From NCBI RefSeq assembly GCF_946404925.1, contig NZ_CAMJFM010000008.1, positions 1 to 64,000 on the forward strand: DNA of 64,000 nucleotides, given 5' to 3'. The stretch comes from an uncultured Prevotella sp. (GTDB lineage: Bacteria; Bacteroidota; Bacteroidia; Bacteroidales; Bacteroidaceae). Positions 7,497 to 17,047 of the stretch are shown here, piece after piece. Position 1 is the stretch's first letter; each line of letters begins with the position of its first letter. Under the pieces are notes generated by a model. The model was not told the DNA's origin and did not search any database. It saw only the letters and a list, made by a program, of their open reading frames with translations. The position numbers and the translations under genes were made by a program.

Positions 7497-8861
7497 ATGA
7501 CAAAACTTGAAAGGGCAAGTTTCGGCAGTAAAATAGGCGTTATTCTAGCCACAGCAGGCTCTGCTGTAGGCTTAGGCAATATATGGCGTTTCCCTTATAT
7601 GACGGGACAGAATGGTGGCGCCATTTTTATCGTTATCTATGTGTTCTGTGTTTTGCTGCTTGGCATCCCATGCATGATTAGTGAGTTTATCATTGGTCGC
7701 CATGGTCAGGCTAACACGGCTCGAGCTTTCCGCATCATGTCGGGCGATACCATCTGGTCGCTGATAGGATATATGGGCGTACTTACAGGATTCTTGATTT
7801 CTGGTTATTATGCTGTGGTATCCGGATGGTGTCTGGAATATCTGTGGGCATCAGTATCTGGCAAACTTCTTGGCAATCCGGAATACATCAAAGACTATTT
7901 CACCACCTTCTCACAGGATCCTATCAAGCCCGTTTTCTGGACCCTTATCATCCTGTTGGCCACCTATCTTATTATTGAGAATGGTGTGCGCAATGGTATC
8001 GAGAAGGCTTCGAAACTGATGATGCCCATCTTGTTTATTCTGTTGCTTATCATCGTTGTAGCATCGTGCATGTTGCCCAATGCAGATAAAGGTATCGAAT
8101 TTTTGTTCAAGCCAGACTTATCGAAACTGAATAGCGATGTTTTCCTGGCAGCACTTGGACAATCATTCTACTCGCTGAGCATCGCCATGGGATGTATCTG
8201 TACTTACGCCAGCTACTTCTCTAAACAAACCAACCTCACATCATCTGCATTAAACATCAGCGCCATCGACTTTATGGTTGCATTGTTAGGAGGACTTATC
8301 ATCTTCCCTGCAGCATTCTCCGTTGGTGTTAATCCTGATAGTGGTCCATCGCTGATATTCATCACATTGCCCAATGTGTTCCATCAGGCTTTTGGCAACA
8401 TTGCCAGCCTGGGATACATTATTTCTCTGTTGTTCTATGCTTTGCTCTCCATGGCAGCTCTTACATCGCTGATGTCGCTGCATGAGGTTAGTACAGCATT
8501 TCTTGAGGAGGAATTAGGCACCACACGTAAGCGAGCAGCAGTCATGGTAACCATAGGTTGCATGCTTATTGGTATTGTTTGTTCGCTGTCGCTTGGAGCC
8601 TGGGAAGGTTTCCGTGTGTTTGGAATGACCATCTTCGATCTGTTCGACTTTGTTACTGGTCAGCTGTTCCTGCCTATTGTTGGATTCCTGACCTGTATCT
8701 TTATCGGATGGTTTGTACCACACAAGATAGTTCGCGACGAGTTTACCAATATGGGTACACTACGAAATGGACGATTGTTCCACTTCTACATTTTCCTTGT
8801 AAAGTACGTATGCCCACTATGTATCCTGTTTATTTTCCTTCACCAATTCGGACTTATTTAA
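7497..8861 (+). CDS. Sodium-dependent transporter, NSS/SNF family (copy 1)
   Basis: This 454-residue inner-membrane protein has 11-12 hydrophobic segments. The signature GLGNIWRFPYMTGQNGG near residues 25-41 forms part of the sodium and substrate site in the neurotransmitter:sodium symporter family. Bacterial members mostly import amino acids; the substrate here is unknown. It is followed with no gap by a close paralogue whose ATG starts on the base after this stop, so the pair is cotranscribed and probably arose by tandem duplication. Confidence 0.9.
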   Translation: MTKLERASFGSKIGVILATAGSAVGLGNIWRFPYMTGQNGGAIFIVIYVFCVLLLGIPCMISEFIIGRHGQANTARAFRIMSGDTIWSLIGYMGVLTGFLISGYYAVVSGWCLEYLWASVSGKLLGNPEYIKDYFTTFSQDPIKPVFWTLIILLATYLIIENGVRNGIEKASKLMMPILFILLLIIVVASCMLPNADKGIEFLFKPDLSKLNSDVFLAALGQSFYSLSIAMGCICTYASYFSKQTNLTSSALNISAIDFMVALLGGLIIFPAAFSVGVNPDSGPSLIFITLPNVFHQAFGNIASLGYIISLLFYALLSMAALTSLMSLHEVSTAFLEEELGTTRKRAAVMVTIGCMLIGIVCSLSLGAWEGFRVFGMTIFDLFDFVTGQLFLPIVGFLTCIFIGWFVPHKIVRDEFTNMGTLRNGRLFHFYIFLVKYVCPLCILFIFLHQFGLI

Positions 8862-10214
8862 ATGGAAAACAGAGGTACATTTGGAAGTAAACTGGCCATC
8901 GTCTTAACTACAGCAGGTTCTGCTGTGGGTTTAGGAAACATCTGGCGCTTTCCTTTTATGACTGGTCAGAATGGAGGAGCCGCCTTTATCCTTATCTATC
9001 TTGGTTGCGTATTCCTGTTGGGTATACCAGGTATGATTAGCGAGTTTATCGTTGGTCGCCATTCCCAGTCTAATGCAGCCCGTGCTTATAGCAGTTTAGG
9101 CTATAAAAGTGGTAGATTGATAGGCTATCTTGGCATTCTCACATCTACCATCATCTTAGGATTCTATGCTGTTGTAGCAGGCTGGTGCTTGCAGTATCTC
9201 TATGCTTCGATAGCAGGACAACTGAATGGCGATACTACCTACATTGTAGAATACTTTAAGAGTTTCTCAAGCGATGCTGTACGCCCTTGTCTTTGGGGTG
9301 TTGGCTTTGTTGTTATCACTCACTTTGTGGTGGCACAAGGTGTTGAGAAGGGTATCGAAAGAGCTTCAAAGCTACTGATGCCACTCTTGATGATCATCCT
9401 GATTATCCTGGTTATAGCTTCTTGTCTGTTGCCAGGAGCAGGAAAGGGTATTGACTTCTTGCTGAAGCCCGATTTCTCGAAAGTTAGCGGTAGCGTATTC
9501 CTTGAGGCATTAGGACAAGCCTTCTTCTCATTAAGCCTTGGAACTGCATGCCTTTGTACCTATGCATCGTACTTCAAGAAAGAAACCAACCTATTGAGAT
9601 CAGCCACACAGATAGCATTGCTTGACTCTGCTATAGCCATCATGGCAGGTTTGATGATATTCCCTGCAGCATTCTCTGTAGGCGTACAACCAGATAGCGG
9701 ACCATCGCTCATCTTCATCACATTACCCAATGTGTTCCGTCAGGCTTTCGAGGCCATGCCAATAGTAGGGTTTGTCATCTCGATATTGTTCTATGCCTTG
9801 TTGGTATTTGCAGCTCTGACATCAACCATCTCGATGCACGAAATTGGTACAGCATTCTTCCACGAAGAATTGCATTTGGCACGTAGCAAAGCGGCTTGGA
9901 TTCTTACCATCGTTTGTGCTACTATCACCATCTTCTGCTCACTATCAGTAGGAGCCTACAGCAACCTGCAATTGTTTGGTATGCCACTCATGGACTTCTG
10001 CGATTTCCTGACAGCACAGATTATGTTGCCAGCAGGAGCATTCTTTACCAGCATCCTACTGGGATGGTTTGTTGAGCAGCGATTACTTATCAATGAATTT
10101 ACAAACAATGGTGCACTTAAAGCCACATTCTTTAAGGCCTATTTGTTCTCTGTCAAGTTCATTGTTCCTCTCTGTATCCTATTAATATTCTTGCATCAGT
10201 TTAATATTATATGA
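8862..10214 (+). CDS. Sodium-dependent transporter, NSS/SNF family (copy 2)
   Basis: A 450-residue paralogue of the preceding gene. It shares the start (FGSKL..., GSAVGLGNIWRFPFMTGQN), the central GVQPDSGPSLIFITLPNVF block and the same length, so the duplication covers the whole gene. Substrate is unknown; the two copies may differ in specificity or act under different sodium levels. Its last 4 bp (ATGA) overlap the start of the next gene, which suggests translational coupling. Confidence 0.9.
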   Translation: MENRGTFGSKLAIVLTTAGSAVGLGNIWRFPFMTGQNGGAAFILIYLGCVFLLGIPGMISEFIVGRHSQSNAARAYSSLGYKSGRLIGYLGILTSTIILGFYAVVAGWCLQYLYASIAGQLNGDTTYIVEYFKSFSSDAVRPCLWGVGFVVITHFVVAQGVEKGIERASKLLMPLLMIILIILVIASCLLPGAGKGIDFLLKPDFSKVSGSVFLEALGQAFFSLSLGTACLCTYASYFKKETNLLRSATQIALLDSAIAIMAGLMIFPAAFSVGVQPDSGPSLIFITLPNVFRQAFEAMPIVGFVISILFYALLVFAALTSTISMHEIGTAFFHEELHLARSKAAWILTIVCATITIFCSLSVGAYSNLQLFGMPLMDFCDFLTAQIMLPAGAFFTSILLGWFVEQRLLINEFTNNGALKATFFKAYLFSVKFIVPLCILLIFLHQFNII

Positions 10215-11095
10215 TTCGCGATTTCATCTATCTTCAAAAGTCCGACCGCAAAGTTATCCTCACCTTACTCGTTGTCTTTGTATCTGTGTTCACCATGGTT
10301 TTCCTAACAGGAGGAGATGGCATAGTAACAACCTCACAACCAAAAGACAGCATTAAATCGCGAACCAGCAAAAGCTATAACTACTCAAGCTACACACCTA
10401 AGAAAGTTGAGCGCTTTACCTTCGACCCCAATACGGCTGATAGTACCCAATTGCTACGCTTAGGTCTCCAGCCCTGGCAGGTTAGGAACATTTATAAATA
10501 CAGGGCAGCTGGGGGAATCTATCGCAAGCCTTTAGATTTTGCTAAGCTCTATGGACTCACAGTCAAGCAGTATCGCGAACTGGAGCCCTATATTCGTATA
10601 TCCAGCGATTATCTGCCTGCATCTACATTGGTAAACGATAGAAATGGCTATACTCGAAAAGAACCAAAAGACTCTACCACATATCAGCGCCCAGTAAAAA
10701 TCAAGGAGACAGAACATCTTGTCTTGAATACAGCTGATACAATATCGTTGATAACCATTCCTGGTATTGGTCCTTACTATGCCCGCAAGATTGTTCAGTA
10801 TGGCAATCGACTTGGTGGATATGTGAGCGTTGACCAACTCGACGAGATAGACGACTTTCCTACAGAGGCTAAGAAATACCTAGTGATATCGAATCCTTCG
10901 CCCAAGAAGTTAAATGTAAACCAACTATCGCTCAACGAACTGAAGCGTCATCCCTACATCAACTTCTACATGGCTAAAACGATTACCGACTATCGCAGAT
11001 TGCATGGTAGCATCCATTCGCTTCAGGAGTTGCGACTACTAAAAGATTTCTCGCCTGAGGTCATTAAACGCCTCACGCCCTATGTTGCGTACTGA
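10211..11095 (+). CDS. Helix-hairpin-helix (ComEA-like) membrane-anchored protein
   Basis: This 294-residue protein has an uncleaved-looking N-terminal membrane helix (about residues 15-33: VILTLLVVFVSVFTMVF). Repeated helix-hairpin-helix units follow: FDPNTADSTQLLRLGL near 77, LNTADTISLITIPGIG near 173, and LNVNQLSLNELKRHPYI near 234. Such units bind DNA non-specifically, and ComEA uses them to take up DNA in competent bacteria. Three HhH regions and no other competence gene nearby mean a role in DNA uptake is only a possibility. It overlaps the upstream transporter by 4 bp. Confidence 0.8.
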   Translation: MIRDFIYLQKSDRKVILTLLVVFVSVFTMVFLTGGDGIVTTSQPKDSIKSRTSKSYNYSSYTPKKVERFTFDPNTADSTQLLRLGLQPWQVRNIYKYRAAGGIYRKPLDFAKLYGLTVKQYRELEPYIRISSDYLPASTLVNDRNGYTRKEPKDSTTYQRPVKIKETEHLVLNTADTISLITIPGIGPYYARKIVQYGNRLGGYVSVDQLDEIDDFPTEAKKYLVISNPSPKKLNVNQLSLNELKRHPYINFYMAKTITDYRRLHGSIHSLQELRLLKDFSPEVIKRLTPYVAY

Positions 11096-11142
11096 TTTGT
11101 TAATAAATCATAGCGAATGATTGCTAATTCACATAAAAGTTG

Positions 11143-11150
11143 TATATTTG
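11143..11150 (+). promoter_or_regulatory. -7 promoter element of the tat operon
   Basis: TATATTTG, 26 nt before the tatA ATG. No convincing -33 TTTG is seen at the usual distance. Confidence 0.55.
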
Positions 11151-11176
11151 CAGAAATAAACTAAAATCAATAGAAA

Positions 11177-11365
11177 ATGTTTGGATTAGGATTCCAGGAA
11201 ATACTGGTTATTGCACTGATTATTCTGCTGCTCTTTGGTGGCAAGAAGATTCCAGAACTGATGCGTGGACTTGGCAAAGGCGTTAAGAGCTTCAAGGATG
11301 GAATGAACGAGGTAACTGACCTGAAGGAAGAGAAGAAGGAAGAAGTAGAGAAGAAAGATGAGTGA
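11177..11365 (+). CDS. tatA: Sec-independent protein translocase TatA/E
   Basis: A 62-residue protein with the TatA plan: a short N-terminal membrane helix ([18 protein letters not shown]), the hinge FGGKKIPEL, an amphipathic helix ([17 protein letters not shown]), and a Lys/Glu-rich tail. TatA forms the pore-like assembly for export of folded proteins. It overlaps tatC by 8 bp. No TatB is seen, which fits minimal TatAC systems. Confidence 0.93.
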   Translation: MFGLGFQEILVIALIILLLFGGKKIPELMRGLGKGVKSFKDGMNEVTDLKEEKKEEVEKKDE

Positions 11366-12104
11366 TACGCCCAACCTTACGTTTTGGGATCATCTCGACG
11401 AACTCCGTTCTGTCATTATCCGCATTATCGTCATTTCAGTTCTGGCAGCCTTGGTGGCTTTCTTTCTGAAGGACGAACTTTTTGCCATTGTACTTGCACC
11501 TCGCAGTAGCGATTTCATCTCTTTCCGTCTGATGGGCGTTGAACCTTTCTCCATCCATCTGATGAACACAGGACTAACGGAGCAGTTTATGATCCACATG
11601 AAGACAGCCTTCTATGCAGGTGTCATCGTGGCTTCGCCCTATATCATCTACCAACTGTTCCGCTTTGTCTCACCAGCGCTCTATGACAACGAGAGGAAAT
11701 ACGCCACAGCATTGGTATCAAGTGGTTATCTGATGTTTATGTTGGGCACGTTGCTCAATTACTTCCTGATATTCCCACTCACCGTTAAGTTCCTTGGCAC
11801 CTATCAGGTTAGCGAAGACGTGGCCAACATGCTCACCCTACAGTCGTATATGGATACACTACTGATGATGAGTCTGGTGATGGGTATCGTGTTCGAACTG
11901 CCAGTAGTAAGCTGGCTATTGGCCAAAATGGGGCTTATCAATGCTGATATGATGCAAACCTGGCGCAAGCATGCTGTAGTGGCGATACTAATGGTTTCGG
12001 CTATCATCACGCCCACAACTGATGCCTTTACGCTCTTTGTGGTGGCGCAACCCATCTGGTTGCTCTACGAGTTTAGCATCCTGATAGTAAGATTAACAAA
12101 ATAA
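11358..12104 (+). CDS. tatC: Sec-independent protein translocase TatC
   Basis: A 248-residue protein with six predicted membrane helices and the conserved N-terminal [14 protein letters not shown], which takes part in recognising the twin-arginine signal. It is the receptor component of the Tat translocase in the inner membrane. It overlaps tatA by 8 bp, and 26 nt separate it from the iron-sulfur gene. The Tat-signal protein encoded at 13639 is a likely client. Confidence 0.95.
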   Translation: MSDTPNLTFWDHLDELRSVIIRIIVISVLAALVAFFLKDELFAIVLAPRSSDFISFRLMGVEPFSIHLMNTGLTEQFMIHMKTAFYAGVIVASPYIIYQLFRFVSPALYDNERKYATALVSSGYLMFMLGTLLNYFLIFPLTVKFLGTYQVSEDVANMLTLQSYMDTLLMMSLVMGIVFELPVVSWLLAKMGLINADMMQTWRKHAVVAILMVSAIITPTTDAFTLFVVAQPIWLLYEFSILIVRLTK

Positions 12105-12130
12105 ACAAATACTTATATAATATTAGACTT

Positions 12131-13609
12131 ATGCTTCGTAAAATCAGAACTATCCTTGCAGCGGTGTTCTTTGTATTGATTACTCTGCTATTCTTAGACT
12201 TTACTGGGACGCTTCACCATTGGTTATCATGGATGGCGAAGATTCAGTTCCTGCCAGCTGTAATGGCTCTCAATCTGGTAGTCGTTATAGCACTCGTGTT
12301 GTTAACACTCATCTTTGGCCGTATCTACTGCTCCGTTATCTGCCCACTTGGCGTCTTCCAGGACGTCCTGGCCAGATTGCGCAGAAAGAAGAACAAGTAT
12401 TCTTATTCTAAAGAGGTACGCTGGCTGCGATACCCTATGCTGGTTGTGTTTATCATAGCTGGCGTTGCTGGCATTGGTTCGTTGTTCCAACTGCTGGCAC
12501 CTTATAGCAGCTACGGACGCATGGCCACCATGCTCTTCCAACCTCTGTGGAAGATGTGTAACAACCTGCTTGCCGTATTGGCTGAGCGTGCTGATAGCTA
12601 TGCATTCTATACTGTTGATACATGGATGCGCTCATTGCCTGTATTCATCATCGCAGCTATCACGTTAGTAGTTCTGGTGATATTGGCTTGGCGAGGTGGT
12701 CGTACCTATTGTAACACCATCTGCCCTATAGGCACCATCCTGAGTTTCCTGGCTCGATTCTCGTTCTTGAAAATTCGCTTCAACGAGGATAAGTGCAAGA
12801 ACTGCTCTATGTGTTCCAAGAACTGTAAGGCAGCTTGTATCGATTACAAAACCCATACCGTTGATTACAGTCGTTGTGTGGTTTGTGGCAATTGTATAGA
12901 CAAGTGTAAGTTTGGAGCTCTGACATATTCTTTACCTAAGAAATCCAGCAAGCCAAACAATGGCGAGGCAAGCAAGATTGATGCTTCTAAGCGCTCGTTC
13001 CTTCTGGCATCAGCCTTGGTTTCTACAGCAGCGTTGGCTCAGAAGAAAGAGAAGCTGATGGATGGCGGATTAGCAGAACTCGAGGATAAAGTTGCCCCAG
13101 AGCGCCAGACGCCATTAACACCTCCAGGATCACTCTCGTTCCAGAACCTCTCTACCCGTTGTACGGGTTGTCAACTATGTGTATCTGAGTGCCCTAATCA
13201 GGTGCTTCGCCCATCGAGCGATCTGATGCATCTGATGCAACCCACCATGTCTTATGAGCATGGCTATTGTCGCCCAGAGTGTAATCGATGCTCAGAGGTT
13301 TGTCCTGCTGGTGCCATCAAACCTGTTGATAAGGACGAGAAGACCTCTATCCAGATTGGTCATGCCGTATGGATCAAGAAGAACTGCGTGCCTATTACCG
13401 ATGGGGTAGAGTGTGGCAACTGCGCCCGCCATTGTCCTTCGGGAGCTATCGAGATGGTTCCACTCGATGAGAACAATGAGGAATCGCCCATGGTTCCTGC
13501 TATCAACGAGGCTGCTTGTATTGGCTGTGGCGCTTGCGAGTATGTTTGTCCGTCGCGTCCATTCTCAGCCATCTATGTTGAGGGCCACGAAGTACACCGC
13601 AAGATTTGA
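12131..13609 (+). CDS. NapH/NapG-like membrane ferredoxin fusion, polyferredoxin
   Basis: A 492-residue protein built as two electron-transfer modules. Residues 1-210 hold membrane helices and two CxxxCP motifs (CSVICPLGVF, CNTICPIGTI), as in NapH. Residues about 218-263 carry two 4Fe-4S clusters (CKNCSMCSKNC, CVVCGNCIDKC). A KR-type twin-arginine-like stretch, SKRSFLLASALVSTAALA, lies near 288-305. A NapG-like part follows with four more Cys clusters (CTGCQLCVSECP, CRPECNRCSEVCP, CGNCARHCP, CIGCGACEYVCP). NapH and NapG are normally separate, so this looks like a fusion of both. It probably passes electrons from the quinone pool to a periplasmic partner; the partner may be the aldo/keto reductase downstream. 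The reaction is not known. Confidence 0.8.
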   Translation: MLRKIRTILAAVFFVLITLLFLDFTGTLHHWLSWMAKIQFLPAVMALNLVVVIALVLLTLIFGRIYCSVICPLGVFQDVLARLRRKKNKYSYSKEVRWLRYPMLVVFIIAGVAGIGSLFQLLAPYSSYGRMATMLFQPLWKMCNNLLAVLAERADSYAFYTVDTWMRSLPVFIIAAITLVVLVILAWRGGRTYCNTICPIGTILSFLARFSFLKIRFNEDKCKNCSMCSKNCKAACIDYKTHTVDYSRCVVCGNCIDKCKFGALTYSLPKKSSKPNNGEASKIDASKRSFLLASALVSTAALAQKKEKLMDGGLAELEDKVAPERQTPLTPPGSLSFQNLSTRCTGCQLCVSECPNQVLRPSSDLMHLMQPTMSYEHGYCRPECNRCSEVCPAGAIKPVDKDEKTSIQIGHAVWIKKNCVPITDGVECGNCARHCPSGAIEMVPLDENNEESPMVPAINEAACIGCGACEYVCPSRPFSAIYVEGHEVHRKI

Positions 13610-13637
13610 CGATTTGACAATTTACAATTTGACGATT
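13603..13637. repeat. Short tandem repeat at operon junction (GATTTGAC-type)
   Basis: Units GATTTGAC, GATTTGAC, AATTTAC and AATTTGAC follow at a 7-8 nt period, starting inside the last codons of the upstream gene and ending just before the ATG at 13639. The repeat fills the whole gap, so copy-number slippage would change gene spacing. Confidence 0.7.
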
Positions 13638-13638
13638 T

Positions 13639-15048
13639 ATGAAGAAGAATATATCACGCCGTTCGTTCCTGAAGCTCTTTGGAGCAGGATCAGTAGCTAC
13701 TGCAGCCACCCTTGCTGGATGTAAGGATGCCAATAAGGCAGGTAGTCAGGCTAAAGAGGAATATAAGAACCAGGTTGAGCCTCCTGTAGGCCAAATGACT
13801 TATCGCATCAATCCAAAAAACAAGGATAAGGTTTCTATTCTTGGCTATGGTATGATGCGCCTACCAACTAAGGTAGATAACAGCGACGAGTTCGATCAGG
13901 ACATGATCAACAAACAGATTGACTATGCTTTGGCGCATGGATTGAATTATATCGATACATCTCCAGTATATTGTCAAGGCAAGTCAGAGCGTTGCACAGG
14001 TATCGCCCTTAGTCGCCACAAGCGTAGCGAGTATTTCGTAGCCACCAAGCTCTCTAACTTTAACCACGACTACTGGACTTTCGAGAAGTCGAAGGAGATG
14101 TACCATAACTCTATGAAGGAGCTTCAGGTAGACTATATCGACTACTACCTGCTACACGCCATTGGTGGCAGCATGGAGGAGTTTAATGGTCGTTATGTTG
14201 ATAATGGCATCATGGACTATCTGCTGAAGGAACGCGATGCTGGTCGCATTCGTAACCTTGGTTTCTCATTCCATGGCAAGCAGGAAGTGTTCGATGAGGT
14301 GTTAGCCTTGGATGAAAAATACCATTGGGACTTTGTACAGATAGAGTTGAACTATCTGGATTGGAATTACGCCAATGAGATTAGTAAGAGCAATGTAGAT
14401 GCCAGCTATCTGTATGCTGAACTCCAGAAGAAAGGCATTCCTGCTGTGATTATGGAGCCACTGTTGGGCGGTCGATTAGCAAATCTACCTCAGTATCTGA
14501 TGACGGAGTTGAAGAGTCACGACCCTGAGCGCTCTGTGGCTTCGTGGGCTTTCCGCTATGCAGGAACACCCGAGGGCGTGCTTACTGTACTCTCTGGTAT
14601 GACCTACATGGAGCACCTGAAGGATAATCTGCTCTCATATTGTCCGCTCAAGCCATTGACAGAAGAGGAGATGCGCTACCTCGACAAGGAGATAGCCCAG
14701 AAGATTGTGGGTCTCGAAAACATCCCCTGCAACGATTGTAAGTACTGCATGCCTTGTCCTTATGGCGTTGACATCCCTGCCATATTTGTGCATTATAATA
14801 AGTGTAAGAACGAAGGTTCGTTGCCTATGGGTGTGGGCGATTCAGAATATCGCAAGCATCGTCGCCAATATCTCATATCTCTCGATAGGGTAGTGCCACG
14901 CGATCGCCAACCTGATCATTGCATCCAGTGTGGTCAGTGTGAGCCTCATTGTCCGCAGAGCATACACATCCCTCGTGAGCTGGCTAAGATCGACGAGATG
15001 ATCGAAAATCTGAAGCGAAATCCCTTCGGAGATGTGAAAAATGGGTAA
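13639..15048 (+). CDS. Tat-exported aldo/keto reductase lipoprotein with 4Fe-4S domain
   Basis: A 469-residue protein. Its start NISRRSFLKLFGAGS is a textbook twin-arginine signal, and LAGC at about residues 27-30 is a lipobox, so it should be exported folded and lipid-anchored. The aldo/keto reductase barrel keeps the catalytic tetrad: Asp and Tyr in DTSPVY, Lys in VATKLSN, His in LLHAI. The C-terminus holds ferredoxin motifs CNDCKYCMPCPYG and CIQCGQCEPHCP. Tat export fits a protein that must fold around cofactors in the cytoplasm. tatAC and a polyferredoxin lie directly upstream, so electron supply from the latter is plausible. Substrate unknown. Confidence 0.88.
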   Translation: MKKNISRRSFLKLFGAGSVATAATLAGCKDANKAGSQAKEEYKNQVEPPVGQMTYRINPKNKDKVSILGYGMMRLPTKVDNSDEFDQDMINKQIDYALAHGLNYIDTSPVYCQGKSERCTGIALSRHKRSEYFVATKLSNFNHDYWTFEKSKEMYHNSMKELQVDYIDYYLLHAIGGSMEEFNGRYVDNGIMDYLLKERDAGRIRNLGFSFHGKQEVFDEVLALDEKYHWDFVQIELNYLDWNYANEISKSNVDASYLYAELQKKGIPAVIMEPLLGGRLANLPQYLMTELKSHDPERSVASWAFRYAGTPEGVLTVLSGMTYMEHLKDNLLSYCPLKPLTEEEMRYLDKEIAQKIVGLENIPCNDCKYCMPCPYGVDIPAIFVHYNKCKNEGSLPMGVGDSEYRKHRRQYLISLDRVVPRDRQPDHCIQCGQCEPHCPQSIHIPRELAKIDEMIENLKRNPFGDVKNG

Positions 15049-15051
15049 TAA

Positions 15052-15083
15052 TTTGGTTAATTGCCTAATTTACAGTACCTTTG
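15052..15083 (+). promoter_or_regulatory. Promoter of ychF-lgt
   Basis: TTTG at 15052-15055, 20 nt, then TACCTTTG at 15076-15083; ychF begins at 15112. Confidence 0.75.
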
Positions 15084-15111
15084 CACCCGAAATAAACGTT
15101 TATAGAAGAAA

Positions 15112-16212
15112 ATGGCATTAAAATGTGGTATTGTAGGACTGCCAAATGTGGGCAAGTCTACCTTGTTTAATTGTCTGTCGAGCGCAAAGGCTCAGGCAGC
15201 AAACTTCCCTTTTTGTACGATTGAACCCAATGTGGGTGTAATCACCGTACCTGATGAAAGACTTACCAAACTCGCTGAGTTGGTTCACCCAGGACGTATT
15301 GTTCCTGCTACCTGCGAGATTGTGGATATCGCCGGACTCGTAAAAGGTGCCTCAAAGGGCGAGGGTCTTGGCAATAAGTTCCTTGGAAACATCCGTGAGA
15401 CTGATGCAATTATCCACGTGCTCCGTTGTTTCGAGGATGAGAATATCACCCACGTTGATGGTACCATCGACCCCATCCGCGATAAAGAGATTATTGATAC
15501 CGAGCTTCAGCTCAAGGACCTCGAGACCATCGAGAGTCGCCTGGCTAAGACTGAAAAAGCTGCTGCTGCAGGAAATAAGGACGCTAAGGTAGAAGCAACT
15601 GTACTCCACGCCTACAAAGAGGTTCTGGAGCAGGGGAAGAACGCCCGTATCGTAGAGTTCGAGAGCAAGGACGAGCAGGATTGTGCCAAGAATCTCTTCT
15701 TGCTCACATCTAAGCCCGTACTTTATGTATGTAACGTTGGTGAAACTGATGCTAAGAGTGGTAACGACTTCACCAAGAAGGTTGAGGAGCTGGCTAAAGA
15801 AGAGGGTGCTGAGACCATGGTTATCGCAGCTAAGACCGAGGAGGATATCGCTGAGCTCGAGAGCTATGAGGACAAGCAGATGTTCCTTGAAGAGCTGGGC
15901 TTGGAGGAGAGCGGTGTTAACCGCCTGATCAAGAAGGCTTACGCTCTGCTGAACCTCGAAACCTTTATCACCGCTGGCGAGATGGAGGTGAAGGCCTGGA
16001 CCTATAAGAAGGGTTGGAAGGCTCCTCAGTGTGCTGGTGTAATCCATACCGACTTCGAAAAGGGCTTTATCCGTGCTGAGGTAATCAAGTACGATGACTA
16101 TATCCAGTATGGCTCTGAGGCAGCTGTCCGCGAGGCTGGTAAGCTGGCTGTAGAGGGTAAGGAGTACGTAGTTCAGGACGGCGATATCATGCATTTCCGC
16201 TTTAACGTATGA
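15112..16212 (+). CDS. ychF: Redox-regulated ATPase/GTPase YchF (OLA1 family)
   Basis: A 366-residue Obg-related P-loop protein. The G1 motif [12 protein letters not shown] is near residues 8-19, DIAG (G3) is near 71, and a TGS-like domain ends the protein ([14 protein letters not shown]). YchF binds ribosomes, prefers ATP over GTP and is linked to stress responses. It has full length for the family. The next gene, lgt, overlaps its last 4 bp, so the two are translationally coupled. Confidence 0.96.
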   Translation: MALKCGIVGLPNVGKSTLFNCLSSAKAQAANFPFCTIEPNVGVITVPDERLTKLAELVHPGRIVPATCEIVDIAGLVKGASKGEGLGNKFLGNIRETDAIIHVLRCFEDENITHVDGTIDPIRDKEIIDTELQLKDLETIESRLAKTEKAAAAGNKDAKVEATVLHAYKEVLEQGKNARIVEFESKDEQDCAKNLFLLTSKPVLYVCNVGETDAKSGNDFTKKVEELAKEEGAETMVIAAKTEEDIAELESYEDKQMFLEELGLEESGVNRLIKKAYALLNLETFITAGEMEVKAWTYKKGWKAPQCAGVIHTDFEKGFIRAEVIKYDDYIQYGSEAAVREAGKLAVEGKEYVVQDGDIMHFRFNV

Positions 16213-17042
16213 TCGACTTACTGAATTATATTGTCTGGAATCCGGATCTTGAGGCTTTCCACTTAGGTCCTATCTCAGTTCGTTGGTACGGACTGATGTG
16301 GATTATTGGCCTTGCATTGGCTTACTTTGTGGTTCAGCGCCTCTATAAGGAGCAGAAGATCAAGGACGAGTACTTCGATCCACTCTTCCTCTACTGCTTC
16401 TTTGGCATCCTGATAGGCGCCCGTTTGGGCCATTGCATCTTCTACGAGCCCGATTACTTCCTTACTTCAGTAAAGGGCTTGATAGAAATGGTTCTGCCCA
16501 TCCGATTCCTGCCTGATGGCGATTTCAAAGTGATTGGCTATGCTGGACTTGCCTCGCATGGTGGCACATTGGGATTGATGATTGCCCTTTGGATGTATGT
16601 CCGCAAGACCAAGCTCAGCATCTGGACGGTGCTCGATAATATCGCCATCGCCACAGGTACCACAGCTTGCTTCATCCGCTTGGGCAACCTGATGAATTCA
16701 GAGATTATTGGTAAGGTAACTGATGTGCCTTGGGCCTTTATCTTCGAGCATGTCGACAAGGTGCCACGCCATCCAGGTCAGCTCTATGAGGCCATCGCCT
16801 ATGCCATTCTGTTTGGCATTATGTGGTATCTCCACAAGAAGATGCCAGAGAAGATTGGTACAGGCTGGTACTTTGGCTTCTGTTTGGCCTATATCTTCAC
16901 CTTCCGCTTCTTCATCGAGTACACCAAGGAGATTCAGGAAGCCTTCGAGGCTACACTCCCCATCGACATGGGCCAGATACTCTCTATCCCATTCATCATT
17001 CTGGGAGTGTACTGCATGATTAAAGCAAAGAAAAAAGCATAA
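16209..17042 (+). CDS. lgt: Prolipoprotein diacylglyceryl transferase
   Basis: A 277-residue inner-membrane enzyme that moves diacylglycerol from phosphatidylglycerol to the lipobox cysteine of prolipoproteins. Visible family features are [14 protein letters not shown], the [15 protein letters not shown] motif, ASHGGTLGL, and the Lgt signature [15 protein letters not shown]. It has several membrane segments and full length. Clients in this window would include the aldo/keto reductase, the serpin and the Ig-like lipoprotein. Its terminator lies inside the convergent gene. Confidence 0.96.
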   Translation: MIDLLNYIVWNPDLEAFHLGPISVRWYGLMWIIGLALAYFVVQRLYKEQKIKDEYFDPLFLYCFFGILIGARLGHCIFYEPDYFLTSVKGLIEMVLPIRFLPDGDFKVIGYAGLASHGGTLGLMIALWMYVRKTKLSIWTVLDNIAIATGTTACFIRLGNLMNSEIIGKVTDVPWAFIFEHVDKVPRHPGQLYEAIAYAILFGIMWYLHKKMPEKIGTGWYFGFCLAYIFTFRFFIEYTKEIQEAFEATLPIDMGQILSIPFIILGVYCMIKAKKKA

Positions 17043-17047
17043 AAGCT

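Noticed and set aside
15352..16194. 280-codon minus-strand frame opposite ychF
   Set aside because: It lies wholly antisense to a strongly conserved gene, has no family resemblance and is explained by codon usage of ychF.
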